Part shown: positions 1 to 11,661 of the stretch, one piece after another
How the letters are laid out: the number at the start of each line of letters is the position of its first letter
Numbering within the stretch: the first letter of the stretch is position 1
Assembly (NCBI GenBank): GCA_050084985.1
Contig: JBITNC010000001.1
Location: 58,218,001 to 58,282,000, forward strand
Length of the DNA stretch: 64,000 nt
Origin: Nageia nagi
Taxonomy: Eukaryota > Pinophyta
Direction: 5' to 3'
Made by a program: the position numbers and the translations under genes
Notes under the pieces: generated by a model
Databases searched by the model: none
The model's input: the letters and a program-made list of their open reading frames with translations, nothing else
What the model was told of the DNA's origin: nothing

Positions 1-419
1 TGGCCAATATTTTTCTTTAAAAAATTTGTACAATAAATTCCTCATGCAAAGTGAACTTACCATGAAGGTATACAATAAAAGCAACACTATACAACAAAAA
101 ATCCTCCTAGGTATGAAGTTGTCATCACAAACATAAATTCTACACAAGAATTCAAACTTCACTTTCCTTTGAGGGCAAATTCACCAACCCAAAAGCATAC
201 TTAAGCTTATAGAACTGAGCTTTTAGGAGGGGCTTGGTGAATAAATCAATGGATTTCAAGGTGGATGGACAATACTCCTAGTGTTTGATGTCATCAAGAA
301 CCTTCTCCCTAATAAAATAGGCCTAGATTTTCACATGTTTTGTTCTCTGATGAAACACAATATTCTTTTCCAAAGAGATCATCAATTGATTATCTAAAGA
401 AATCAAATATGAGCCTCCT

Positions 420-2990
420 TGCTCATACCTAATTTCTTTTAGAAGATGCCTTAGCCAAATGGCTTCCTAGATTGCAACAAACATGACATGATATTAAGCT
501 TTTGTGGTGGAAAGAGAAATAGTAGGTTGCTTCTTGGAAGCCCAAGATATAGCACTTGAACCAATGCTAAATACATATGCAGAGGTTGATTTCCTATCAT
601 CTCTATCTACCCCATAGTTAGAATCTAAGAATATAGAGAGAATAAATGAGGGTAACTTAGAATACTTGAGAGTAAGGTCCTTAGTCCCTACACTATACCT
701 CAATATTTGCTTAACAACATTGAGGTGTTCAACATATTATTTTTGCATGAATCATGCTATTAGATTCACTACAAAGGAAATATCTAACTTGAAAATAGTC
801 AAATAAAAAAGACTACTAATTAATTTCCTGTAAGTTGTAGCATTAGCCAACTAAGAGTTGGAGCTTAGAGAAATAGTGTTTCTACAAAAGATTGGGATCA
901 TAAAATATCTACACTCTTTCATTCTAAATTTTTGCAAATGTATGATATATAATTAGATTGACTAATATAAGTACAATCCTTGTATTGATACACTTTCATT
1001 CTAATATAGTAGTGCAAGAGACCAAAATCAATCATTTCAAATGTTGCTTTAAGTTTGGATATGCACTCTTGAATGATTTCTTCATTATTTCCAGTTATCA
1101 AAAGATCATCCACATAAAGGAGAATCAAGACCACATCTTTTCCTTAATTGATCACATATATATTTAAATTAGAAAAATACTTGGAGAATCCAATGTCTAC
1201 GTAGTATCCTAAAATCTTCTTATACCAAGCTCTAGGTGCTTACTTAAGTCTAGATAATGACTTCTTTAGCTTACACACAAAGGACTCTTTACCTTCCATA
1301 ATAAACCCTTATGGTTGATTTATGAAGATTTCCACATCTAATTCACCATTGAGGAATGTATTCTTGACATCAAGTTGAAAAACTTTCCATCTTTGAGCAA
1401 TAGAAAGAGCAAGGATAATTCTCATAGTAGGCATATTTGCTACGAGAGCAAAGGTTTTCTCATAATCTACACCATATTTTTAAGCAAAACCTTTGGCTAC
1501 TAACTTTTCCTTGTATTTCTAAATATCTCCTATAGAACTAAACTTGACCTTATAGATCCACTTATTACCAATCACATTCTTCTCATTGGGATAAGGAACC
1601 AATCCCAAGTTTCATTTTTCATAAGTGCCTCATACTCTAGTTTCATGGCTTCCATCCAGCACTCATGCTTAGAAGCTTCTTTGAAGGTTGAGAGCTCATG
1701 ATTATTATCAATCTTTGCAAATAAATATTTATTCAAGATCATGCTCCTTGTTATCCTTTGTGTTGGAGAATTTTGTTCATGAGGTGACTTGTCTAGATCA
1801 ATATCTAACTAGTTAGGAGCAACTGATAATTCCTCTGGATCATCAACATCTTCATTGGAAGTAGATTTTTTAGGAAGTTCATTAAACTTTACATCTTTTG
1901 AAATAAACATAGCTTTGAAGGATGGAGAGTAGATCCTGTAGCCTCTATGCTGATTTTCATAGCCCATGAAGATGCATTTTTTAGCCTTTTTATCTAACTT
2001 CTTCCTTTTCTTAGAAATAATTTAGGAGAATGCTTCACAAGTAAACACCCTAAGGTGAGAAATGTTAATTTTCTTCTTAACCATGCTTTAAAAGGAGTTT
2101 TACCTTAAACATATTTTATGAGACACCTATTCAAGGTGTAAATAGCAATGCTTACTGCTTCACCCCATAAGAAACTAGGAAGATTACCCAACATACATCT
2201 AGCCATTTTCATAATTATTCTATTTTTTATTTGATAACACTATTCTATTGAGAAGTGTAAGGAATCAAAAACTACCTCTTGATTCCATACTTAGCATAAT
2301 AATCATTGAACTTATTGGTGCTATATTCTCCCCCATTATCTGATCTCAACATCTTAATTTTAAAGTTAGTTTGATTTTCAACAAAGGCCTTAAAATCTTT
2401 AAAACTTTCAAAGGTTGGTCCATGTGCTTAAGTATATACCCAAAGGTCATTCTATTAAATTATCAATGAAGGTCAAGACATAAGATGCTCCTCCAAGTGA
2501 CTTAGTCTAAAATGGAACTATCAAATCTGAATGCACAAGTTGAAAAGGTTGAGATGCTCTTATTGTCTTATCTTTTTCAAACTTTTATCTATGCATTTTT
2601 TCAAGAATGCACTTTTTGCATAGACCAATCGAAATAAAAAAAGAAGGCAAACTTTAAACAAGTTCTTGGTCTTTCATAATTGAATACTCTTTTGGTTAAG
2701 GTGCCCTAAACATTGGTGCTAAAGATTGCCTCTAGAACACACACTTGTAGCAAGAGACATCTTTGATGGAACTCAATCCATAATGTAGAGATCATATTTT
2801 ATTGACCTTTTAAATAGTGTGGCAAGTCCTTTCTTCATGCACCAATATTGAGAGTTGAACTCAAATGAGTACCCTTGCCTTAAAACTTGAATTATGAAGA
2901 GAAGGTTCATCCTAAGCTTGAGAACATAGAGCACATTTTCAAGAACCTTCTCATGAATCAACACACTTCCAATGCCTTAGACTTCAAGGA
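420..2990 (-). pseudogene. A1 pol: pre-integrase, integrase, reverse transcriptase, RNase H remnants
   Basis: The GAG-pre-integrase segment lies at 2964-2773 ('VLYVLKLRMNLLFIIQVL'). The integrase core is at about 2540-2290, including a 'SLGGASYVLTFID' stretch. The integrase C-terminal segment is at about 2010-1830 (a 'KKLDKKAKKCIFMGYENQHRGY' equivalent). RT is at about 1300-919 with the active-site motif 'LLYVDDLLITGN'. RNase H is at 703-494 with 'DRDDRKSTSAYVFSIGSSAI' and 'SKKQPTISLSTTKA'. Many stops and frameshifts separate the pieces. The order is diagnostic for Ty1/copia. Confidence 0.9.
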
Positions 2991-3111
2991 TAGAGTTATC
3001 ACCTATCAAAATGCATCTTTTCTATACTTATGAAAGTTCTCAAGTTTATCATTATCAAAATAGATTCAAATATCCAATTAGATGAAAAAGTATGAGACAT
3101 AGAGTAGAGTG

Positions 3112-4091
3112 CTATAGCAAAACAGCTTGAATATTTTTTTTTCCTTTGCAGTTATTTACATTATCATTTTTTTTGTTCTTTTCTTCTTTTTTCTTTTTAT
3201 AGAAATCAACTTCTTTATGACATTGGATGCCATAATAGTTATAATTACCATCAAAGTTTTTCTTAGGATATGGATTGTTTACTTTACCTTTTCCATCTCT
3301 TTGCTTGAAGTGGTTATTGTTGTCATTGTTCTTGCTATTACTGTTGTTGTTCCTATTGTTGCCATTATTGCCATTATTCCTGCTACTATTGCCATTACCT
3401 CTTTTCTCAAACCTTTTGGAGGAAAAATGATAAGATTTATTTTGATGTTTGAACTTCTTGTTGAAAGGAGTTTTGATTACTCCAAGAGTAATGTTATTAT
3501 CCTTAGGAGAAGAAATCAACACCTTTTTGTTAAGGGTTTTCTCATGTTTTAAAAGGAGCTTAGAAAGGTTCTTAAGGTATAATACTTCTTCTTCATCATC
3601 AAGCCTTGTTTCCATAACCATCACAAAGTTTTCAAACTTTGAAGAATGATGAAGACCATGAACTCATCATTGATCCAATTGCACCCACAAGAAATAAGTT
3701 AGGTTCTTAGGTTAATGATTTTGTTCAAGTAGATGGCAACATTTTTATCTTCCCCTTAACAAGATTAAAGCAACTTTTAGAGAATGGTAAACCTTCTTGA
3801 AAACTTTGAACCAAGGTAGATTTGCTTAAGCTTATCCCAAGCTTCCTTTGTTGAGGTTGAGGAGGAAATCATTAGGAGCACATCATCTAAAACTACATGG
3901 AAAATTATGGAGGTTTCAAACTCATTCTTCATGTTGTAGGTATCAAGTGTCTTCTCATCTATAGGAGGAACAAGGTTTTCATTCACTATTTGCCAAAGCT
4001 TCCTTACCTGCAATTTAGCTCTCATCTATGGTTCCCAAATCCTAAAGTTGGAACCATAGATAATGTGTTTGGGTAAGAAGTTATCTCCCAT
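3112..4091 (-). pseudogene. A1 gag (UBN2-type gag and degenerate zinc knuckle), broken
   Basis: From the ATG at 4091 the frame opens with a short leader and hits a stop after about 20 codons, then continues in the piece at 4025-3777. That piece has the typical copia gag region, including 'STKEAWDKLKQIYLGS'. A separate piece at 3624-3112 is very Asn/Lys-rich and contains a zinc-knuckle relic, 'YYGIQCHKEVDFYKKKK', in which the Cys/His pattern is mostly lost. Gag normally forms the cytoplasmic virus-like particle; this copy cannot. Confidence 0.8.
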
Positions 4092-6032
4092 TTGCTACAT
4101 ATAAATGTGAATAAATAATAAGTATGTGTTTTAAAATAATATTACATGATAAGTTTTAATCTAAGTAAATAATACTGTTAAATTTAACAATAGATACATG
4201 CTCGACTTGATTCATAAGTGCAAATGTTTTACAACTTAAACAATATACAACCCATGTACCCAAATACATTTGTCATCACAAAGAACTATAGATGTAGAGT
4301 GACATTGTTGAGGCTTGCTTCCTTATCTAAAATTAGGCCTTCACCTGGATGCCCACACAAGAGGAGCCTAAGCACTACCAATCCTCAACTAGTTCACCTT
4401 AGTCAGTATTATACTCTCACAAAGAGAAGTACCTACTATTTTTCAAGGTTATGACATATATTGGATTGGCCAAATTATTAATCTTGATTAGGTTTTAATT
4501 TTTCCTCCTAGGTTATCAGGATAATCTTTAAATGGATGTGTGGACATGTGGTATCACTACACACATGCTTGTCCACCTATTGGAGTTGTGTTCTGACCAA
4601 TAGAGGAATTAGGGGTAATTGCTAAGTATGAAATGTTCACCATTTGGATCATCAAACTTAAAGGCTCCAGTTTGCCTATCCTCACCTCATGCTCCCCAAA
4701 CAAATCATGTTGTGGAATATATGTGTGAATGTGTTCATTTTAGGGGGTTGCTCATTTCAATGTTTGCATTTTTGCATAAGTAAAATAAAACAAAAGTGCT
4801 AAACATGAAGTAAAGTGCATAAAATTAAACATCCATTCATAGCTTGAAACCTTAAAATTCCAATGGATTTTGTTTACTAACCCTTAAAGGATATCTTTAC
4901 ATAGGTCCATAATTTTCACAAGTTAACTTGCAAAAATGATAAATACTTAAGCATAAGCATGTATCAATTCTAAATTTGCATAAGTTAACTTTGCATAAAG
5001 GATAAATACTCAACATGCATCTTTTTAACTTAAGAAATTTAAGTCATAAGCAAGCATCTTAAAAAAGTTAAGTCCTAAGCATGCATCATTAACTTAAAAA
5101 TTTTAGTTTTTAGCATGCAACATTAACTTCAGAGAGGCATTGAAATTTTCTAAGTAATAAATATACATTATTTGCAAAACATAAAAGTTTCTAAGTGATA
5201 AAAAAATGTATTTTAATCACAAAGGATCTAAAGATTTTAAGTAAAGAAATTCACAAATATCTCCCCCTTTAACTTAAAATAATTTGATCCTTAATAATTT
5301 GACTATCACTTAAAGAAAATGTTATAGGTATATAAAAAATTAATGCATATTGGCCAAAACTTTGTAAAAAAAATTCTTTTTACTTAGGAAAATAAAAAAA
5401 TGCCTCATTTTTCTAAAAAAAAGATCATTTAAGAGTAATGATGAAGTTACTTACTTTAAATGTAATCATGATAATGGTTTAAATTTAAAGTGTAAATGCA
5501 TTTAATAAATGAAGTGGCTTGCAAGCAAAGAAAAGAAATTAAATGCCCTCCAAAAGGAGTACATGTTTACTTCTAAGTGCATCTAATGAAAAAAAAATCT
5601 TGTAAGCAACAACAAAAAAACTTGAATGCATGAACTAGAAAAAAAAAATTAAGTGTGAGCCTCCCTATTTACTCAACACCTAGAAAGGAGTGAGAGAAAA
5701 ATAAAAATAAACAAAAAATAATGGAGCCACATGATGTGCAAGGTAGGAGGAGGTAAAGTCATGCACAAGAGGCCCACAAAGAAAACACAGACACAGCATA
5801 GGAAGAGTGAGAGGGAGAGATGGAGGGAGGTCGTGAGGGCCTAGTGAAAGTCAAAGAGAGGGATGAGTGACCAACATAGGGAAGGCAAAGAGGGAGGCAC
5901 CAATGGAGGAGCTAGGAGGATAGGAGAGCTGAGAAAAAAAAAGAATAACTGATGTTCAACTACTCTATTGGATCTGGACCTGGCTTTACTAGTGGACAAT
6001 GGGGGCCATGCATTAAAGAGAAGGGGCCATGT

Positions 6033-6099
6033 GTTGAGATGGCTAAGTTGGACTAAGGTCCTGGTTCGAAAGGGCATGGTTCAAATCCCAATCTCAACA
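6033..6099 (+). pseudogene. tRNA-Leu-like pseudogene lacking the anticodon arm
   Basis: The sequence starts GTTGAGATGGCTAAGTTGG and ends TCTCAACA. The first seven bases pair perfectly with the seven before the discriminator base (GTTGAGA/TCTCAAC). A-box (TGGCTAAGTTGG) and B-box (GGTTCAAATCC) fit the Pol III consensus. At 67 nt it is short of the roughly 83 nt expected for tRNA-Leu: the anticodon arm is missing and the T stem has lost a base. It resembles plant tRNA-Leu(UAA) by recall. It cannot work as a tRNA but keeps Pol III promoter boxes, so a SINE head is possible. Confidence 0.7.
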
Positions 6100-6138
6100 G
6101 TCAAGATGGTTGAGTGGTCTAAGGCACCAGGCTCAAGA
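6100..6138 (+). pseudogene. 5' half of a second tRNA-Leu-like sequence, directly abutting the first
   Basis: It begins GTCAAGATGGTTGAGTGG, immediately after the discriminator base of the previous copy, and continues through 'tctaaggcaccaggctcaag'. It matches the acceptor, D-arm and anticodon 5' strand of plant tRNA-Leu(CAA) by recall. The A-box TGGTTGAGTGG is present. The 3' half is missing; a run of ten T, a Pol III terminator-like signal, follows at 6173-6182. Confidence 0.6.
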
Positions 6139-6646
6139 AGAGAGAGCAATAGGATGCCTCCTCTAAACATAGTTTTTTTTTTAAATATTTCTAGCTTAAA
6201 AAAAATCCTTATATTTCTATTTAGAAATAAAATATAACTCTCTTCCCACCCTTTTTTTATTATTATTCTAAAAAAAACTTCCTCTATTTGATTCGCACAA
6301 AGTAATTTATAAAATATTGCACTAACCTCTTTGTAATAATACACAAAATTTTGTATATATATATACATATTTAAAAAATTGTAGCAATTAAAAAAAATTG
6401 CAAGTAACATAAGGGGTTAGTAAAAAAAATTGCATTTTTGTTAGCCATATTTTGCTTAAAAAAGGAATTAACACATAAGAATAATATGTTAGTAGCAAAA
6501 TGCAATTATCCAAAAGTAACCAAGAGGGAAGGAATTTATACCTTCTCTTAGTTTTACCTCAACAATGAAGTGTAGAATGAGATATGAAGACCTCCAAGTT
6601 GAAGATAAATCTACAAACCAAGGATGTGAAGAGGAGCTTCCAAGGT

Positions 6647-6658
6647 GCTATGATACCA
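6647..6658 (-). other. Primer binding site of A1 (initiator tRNA-Met type)
   Basis: The minus strand reads TGGTATCATAGC, two bases inside the LTR boundary. This differs by one base from TGGTATCAGAGC, the usual plant copia site complementary to the 3' end of initiator tRNA-Met. Confidence 0.8.
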
Positions 6659-6660
6659 AA

Positions 6661-7157
6661 TGAGAGGTTTGAACTATTACAAAAGCAATCCTAAACTCCC
6701 AAGATCACATAAAAGTTCACAATTCACATCTAACAACCTCACAAAGCAATCTCACAAAGATAACACAAGATGTAAGTGGTTCCATCAACTAGGAGTACAT
6801 CCACTAACTAGATCTCTCTTAATCTTAAATATGAACTCTTACAATTCTTCTAATCTCATATCCTAAACACTATCTTATAGCATAACTTTACTCCTCAAAT
6901 TGGTAGTGATAACAAAGAGGAAGCCTTCTATTTATAGGCCACAATACCTCTTTGGATCACCCTTTTACCCAATGTACAAATTCATGACATGCAATCCCTT
7001 TTACCCAAGGGGCATGCTCATGACATGGAGTGTAGGACAAGTTACATTATCATATTCACTTAAATACTTAAGTATCAAATGATACCCTTAAGTATTAGTG
7101 AACTTACATAGAAAACTATTACAAAACTTTTACAATAATGCATTATACATTCCAACA
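6661..7157 (-). repeat. 5' LTR of copia element A1
   Basis: This 497-bp segment starts TG and ends CA. On the minus strand it begins TGTTGGAATGTATAATGC, as do the LTRs at 7464 (plus) and 28736 (minus, one base different). It is followed on the minus strand, two bases later, by a tRNA-iMet-type primer site, which fixes it as the 5' LTR. It shares the 'ttttacccaaggggcatgct' block with the other LTRs. A promoter and polyadenylation site are expected here but were not resolved. Confidence 0.85.
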
Positions 7158-7450
7158 CTTGTAGGTTACAATTTTCTTCTTGAGAATGCAAGTTACCTCC
7201 TTTGAATGGGCAGGCTCATGAAGGCTCATCATGTCAATTTGTTGTTGAATGACTAATTTGTACAATAAAACTGGTTACAATTAATAATTGTATTGTAAAC
7301 CATTTTTTTCAAATGATAAAGTTGTGAGTATCAATCTAAGATCTTCCTTATTTCTTAAAATATAAATATTCTCATCTTTGATTCTATCTCTATGGAGGAG
7401 AAATATTCTTACTCTCTCTTTCTTCTCTCCTTCGCTCTACCCCAATATTA

Positions 7451-7463
7451 CATTAAGGGGGGG
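7451..7463 (+). other. Polypurine tract of A3
   Basis: 'cattaagggggggt' lies directly before the TG of the LTR at 7464, as expected for the plus-strand primer of an LTR element. The A2 equivalent lies just above 28736 on the minus strand. Confidence 0.7.
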
Positions 7464-8042
7464 TGTTGGAATGTATAATTCATTATTGTAAGGTATCTTA
7501 ATGTAATTCACTTAATAGTGAATATGATAACGTAAATCCACTAATATTTGAAATTATCCCTAGATACCTTTTAAGTACTTGTGAATATGATAATGTAACT
7601 TGTGCTACACTCCATATCATGAGCATGCCCCTTAGGTAAAAGGGTGATGCATTACATAATATTGTACAATGGTTAATAGGGTGATGCATGTCATGATATT
7701 GTATAATTGTTAATAAGGTGATCCAAGGAAGGAGTTTGGACTATAAATAGAAGGGCCTCTCCTTGAGATCACTCACTCAAGTTTGTAGCAAAGTTATGCT
7801 CTTGTGTAGGTTTTAGGAGAAGCAAGAAAGTGAGTTGTAAGAAAGTGCTATTTGAGAAATAAGATCTTAGATTAGTGGATGTACTCCCATGGTTGAAGGA
7901 ACCACTTTATATTGATGTCATTTGGTGTAAATGTTACTTTGAGTGTATGTTGTTTACTCCTAAGGATTTGAGAGAGTCTTCATGTGATCTTGTGTAATTG
8001 GGAATTTAGTCTTGTAGGCTTGTTCCTTTTGTTTATGGATCA
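7464..8042 (+). repeat. 3' LTR of copia element A3
   Basis: It begins TGTTGGAATGTATAATTC and can be followed to about 8042 ('tatggatca'). It is about 80 bp longer than the A1 and A2 LTRs. Part of the excess is a partial internal duplication near 7640-7725, where 'agggtgatgcat...atattgta' occurs twice. The right end is approximate. Confidence 0.7.
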
Positions 8043-8755
8043 TAATTAGCTTTATTTGAAATATTAAAGTATTTTAACTCCATCTAGTAGTCAATTTTGG
8101 TCTTCTGATGAAACTGCATTTATATCAAATGTTTATGGCTATGTTTGAATTTATATACATTGTTTAAGGTTTCTCTTTGCTAGTGAAAATATGAGATAAT
8201 ATGTTTGCATATTTGATATTTTTGTTAAATTATGTTTAGGGTTTTCACCTTCTAGAAAGAATTAATAAAAGTAGGGATTTTCAATTCTAAAATGCTCAAT
8301 GATGAACCCTATAATATATAATATTATTTGGGATTCCATTTTGGTTTGCAATTATTAATAAATCATTGTATTGAACATTAGTTATGTTTTAGAAATCAAA
8401 ATATTTTATGTTTATTAAAAATTTATGTAGGGTTTTATTGTTTGGAAAACTTGTTGGTAAAATATATACATATATGTGTATTTAATTTTAAATTCATTTA
8501 TCAAATTTCTATTAGTTGTGAAATTTGAAAGTAAGACTTATGAGTTTGAAATATTGAACGGTTTTGATATACAAGGGTTTTAATTATTTAGTATTTATCA
8601 ATTTATTCTATGGGTGGTACGTAAGAACATATGTGTTTAAAATAGACAAGGGGGGTATGGTAAACCCAAATATGTGTAACATAACATATGTTGGCTAAAT
8701 TTTAAAAAAATAATAGTCGACTAAACACAAAAATAACAAAAAAAATATATACCAT

Positions 8756-8906
8756 CTTAGATATCTTAAAAAATATATATCTAACAATGTCGAAAGGTAT
8801 CAATCTTGAGGTACCTATCTTATAAATTATGCTTTCAATAAATGGATAGGTACCTCAAGATTGATATCTCTTAAATTTTTAAATATATTTGTTTAAGATA
8901 TCTAAG
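8756..8906. repeat. Imperfect inverted repeat, possible MITE or hairpin
   Basis: Two arms of about 60 bp (8756-8819 and 8845-8906) flank a loop of about 25 bp. The inner 22 bases of the stem are perfect ('tatcaatcttgaggtaccta' plus 'tc' against its complement). The outer ends also pair ('cttagatatctta' against 'taagatatctaag'). This could be a small foldback or MITE element, or a hairpin RNA precursor. No target duplication was found. Confidence 0.65.
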
Positions 8907-11205
8907 CTAGTTATTACATTATCATCAATAATGAGAAGGTTTAATCATGACATTAAGCTTTAACTTCTTGGCAATTGAATACAAAAAGAGTTCTAAAAAT
9001 GATCTTTTTATTATTGTTATTTTGAAAGTAATAAAATAGTTCTTTGAAAGTAATGTATGTCTTGATTGTTGGTTGAGTTGGTCATTTGTTGATCTTGCTA
9101 TGACTTGTGTATCATGTTTGATTCCCATACGAGACGTACATGCTATGTAATACCCTACTATAGTTGTTTGTCCCATATATCAATTGGTTTCTCATGGATG
9201 TTAATATACTTTACCTTTTTTTTTATTGAATTGATTTTAACATATTGTACTTTTGAATTTGAAATGTTGAGCATTAGAACATATAAATATCAAATGATTG
9301 CATATTTTAATTTTATGTGAAATCCTATAATAATCTTAACACTAACTACATAGAAGGAATTATCTGATCCTATGATAATTCGCTAACAATGTTATATTTA
9401 GGAAATTTTTATTTTTAGGAATCATCGTTTTTCCTAACTTTTAGAATTGTCATCTTCATTATACACACTTCTACGATAATCACCAACCTATGAATCAAAA
9501 TCACCTTTGTTTATATAATTAGGAATTATAATTTTTTCTCAAATTGAATCCTATCTCCAACAACTTGTCCTCATCAACTGTGTGTGTAGTATAGAATACT
9601 ACCTATACTTTCATGTAACCCTATGAGACAAGATTCCATAGGTCTTATGAGATTCATGAGAAATCTTCATTCAAATACCTAATATTCAAAATGCTCAATA
9701 ATGAACATATGAATCTATAGTTGAACTATATTTTACTCTTTTATTCCATTTTAAACCAATAAATTAAATAACCTTCTCTAATACTAAATGAGATATCTTG
9801 ATATGCTCTAATACAAATTAAAAATTCTATATTTTGTGAGTTTTATGAGGTATCAAAAAATAAACCTTCTCAAATTATTGATTTTTATGTATAAATGGAT
9901 AAAGGTTGTCGAGAGATTTCTAAAATGCATAGAGAAAATACTAAAAAGGCTTAAAGTCTAAATTCCAACAAGATAAAGTGAATATGAATTTTGGGTATTT
10001 GAGAAAACTTCTACATTTAATTCTATGCAGAATATAGAATCCTTTTTCATATAGAGTGCTTAGAATGTACATAGTACTAACTAGAATTAAATATTATGCC
10101 ATTGGATACAAAAAATTATCCATTATACTCCATGTAGTGAGAGATAATTAAGTGCAAGGATTATTAGTACTTGAAAGAGTGTTAATCTGAGTGAAAGGAG
10201 AGGTATATGCAACTATGTCCTATAGTTGAAAAGGAACATGGAAGCATTATCTTCTAATTAACTAATTTCCTGGATAAGGAAAAGAGGATTTGAATTAGGA
10301 GATCTACTTGTACAACCTTTGTTGACATTGAAGATGAAGAGAAAAATAATTTAAAACCCATGTATTGTAATATAACATGAGATATTAATTTAATTTCCCT
10401 CATTTATTCTTATCCTCTCTTATTTGAAGTGCTTCTTATCTTGGTCATTTGCATTAAGGTTTAGTCTTTTAATCTTTACACCCTTTTCCATTTTTATATC
10501 TTCATTTCTCTCATATAGTGATGTCCACTTGTCTCTTTTCCTTGTTTGCATTATATCCATTAAGCATTTTATTGATTTCTTAACTTATTTTAGTATCTCC
10601 CTATTAACCTTTATGTTATCATTATTTTTATTAAAGTCCTTGATTTCTTAATTCTCTTTTCTGTTTTCTTCCTTAATTAGTACATGCTTAAAAATATTAT
10701 TAGTTTTGAAATTCAAATTATTTTTCCTCTTTTTACTAAAGGCTTTCTTTTCTTAGGTTCTTGAAAGGCTTCAATATCGATCTCCCTATATTTTTTTCTT
10801 GTGGTACACTTAGATATTTTCTAGATAAGTGTTAATACTTATGATATTGACAACATCTAAATATCATATTTTCATAGGCCCAAGATTGAACCCATTCCAC
10901 ATTACCATCTTTCAATACCACCTTCTCTAGAAGTGGCTTTTTTAAGTTTAGATACACATAAAATATTTTCCTATATTATTATCAATTACCTTCAAAGTCT
11001 TCTCATTCTTATATTCAACTAGAAGGGAAAATAAAATGAAACCACATCAAAGCTTTCAATGGAATTTATTCTTCTTATTTGATACTAATATGTCAAGGCT
11101 TCGTGAACAACCTTGCCCTTATATAAATTCACAAGACTCTTTATTAGAAAATTCAAATCTCCCCCTCACATATAAGTAAATATGTAATAATAATAAATGT
11201 TATTC

Positions 11206-11258
11206 CAAAAAAAAACATAAAAAAAAAAAAAACAAAAAAAAACAAAAAAAAAACACGA
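11206..11258. repeat. A-rich low-complexity tract
   Basis: Runs of six to eleven A separated by single C or other bases, just upstream of the NIF/RING pseudogene. Confidence 0.8.
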
Positions 11259-11661
11259 TTCTATATAAATAAATAAAGTTGGTTTGTTGAAGTACATACA
11301 AACAAGCAATTGATTTAGTTTATGTTTATGTTCTTTGCTTGTCATTCATCATATTTAACTTAACAAGTGCTAAACTACAATATTTTTCAATGACTTTTGA
11401 ATTATATTTAATGCTGAAATGTTTTACCCGAACCCTTTTTAAGGAGTTGTATTGGCAGGCCAGGAAAAGTAAGCCAAAAGACGAGCTACAAACCCTGGCT
11501 AACGGAATGTTTTCCCAAGGCCTGATGCTATTAGGATTCCAGAACTAATTCGTTATAGAACAAGATAGTCTGCCACCTTTTGGTTATTCTATTTACTATC
11601 GTGGTGGATTCTTCTACATGGCACTCTTCACTCACAAGAAGAAAGACAATAAAAGTTCAGC

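Larger units (their letters stand above)
4092..6646 (-). other. Unusually long non-coding leader of A1
   Basis: About 2.55 kb separates the primer site from the gag ATG (4091, minus). No retroviral-type domain is visible in it. It holds degenerate direct repeats around 4915-5135 ('agcatgcatc..ttaactt' variants), a purine-rich stretch at 5690-5945, and the tRNA-Leu-like dimer at 6033-6138. The length suggests a later insertion inside the leader, but no target duplication was found. Confidence 0.5.
1..7157 (-). mobile_element. Ty1/copia LTR retrotransposon A1, 5' part plus decayed gag-pol, cut by the left window edge
   Basis: Read on the minus strand this gives, in order, a 5' LTR (6661-7157), a primer binding site next to it (6647-6658), a long leader, gag (from 4091), GAG-pre-integrase, integrase, reverse transcriptase and RNase H. 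The INT-before-RT order is that of Ty1/copia (Pseudoviridae). All frames contain stops and frameshifts, so the copy is dead. The 3' LTR would lie left of base 1 and is not visible. The same family recurs as A2 (28249-58877) and A3 (7158-8042). Confidence 0.9.
7158..8042 (+). mobile_element. 3' end of copia element A3 (same family as A1/A2), plus strand
   Basis: Bases 7200-7463 are the reverse complement of the A2 3' untranslated stretch at 28737-29000, with shared blocks such as 'gttgttgaatgacta' and 'cttactctctctttctt'. They end in a polypurine tract and a 3' LTR. Nothing of the coding region is present. The boundary with A1's 5' LTR falls exactly at 7157/7158, so A1 appears to have inserted into A3's 3' untranslated region. 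The rest of A3 would lie left of A1, outside the window. Confidence 0.75.
8043..11338. other. Intergenic AT-rich DNA without recognisable genes
   Basis: No frame longer than about 80 codons, no transposon domain and no RNA gene were recognised. It holds the inverted repeat at 8756-8906 and an A-rich low-complexity tract at 11206-11258. Confidence 0.6.

Noticed and set aside
3127-3552. 141-codon hydrophobic frame on the plus strand
   Set aside because: It is the complement of the Asn/Lys-rich gag text of A1; the apparent membrane protein is a mirror of AAT/AAC codons.
6081-6410. 109-codon minus-strand frame
   Set aside because: Low-complexity translation across the tRNA-like sequence and T-rich text; no motif.
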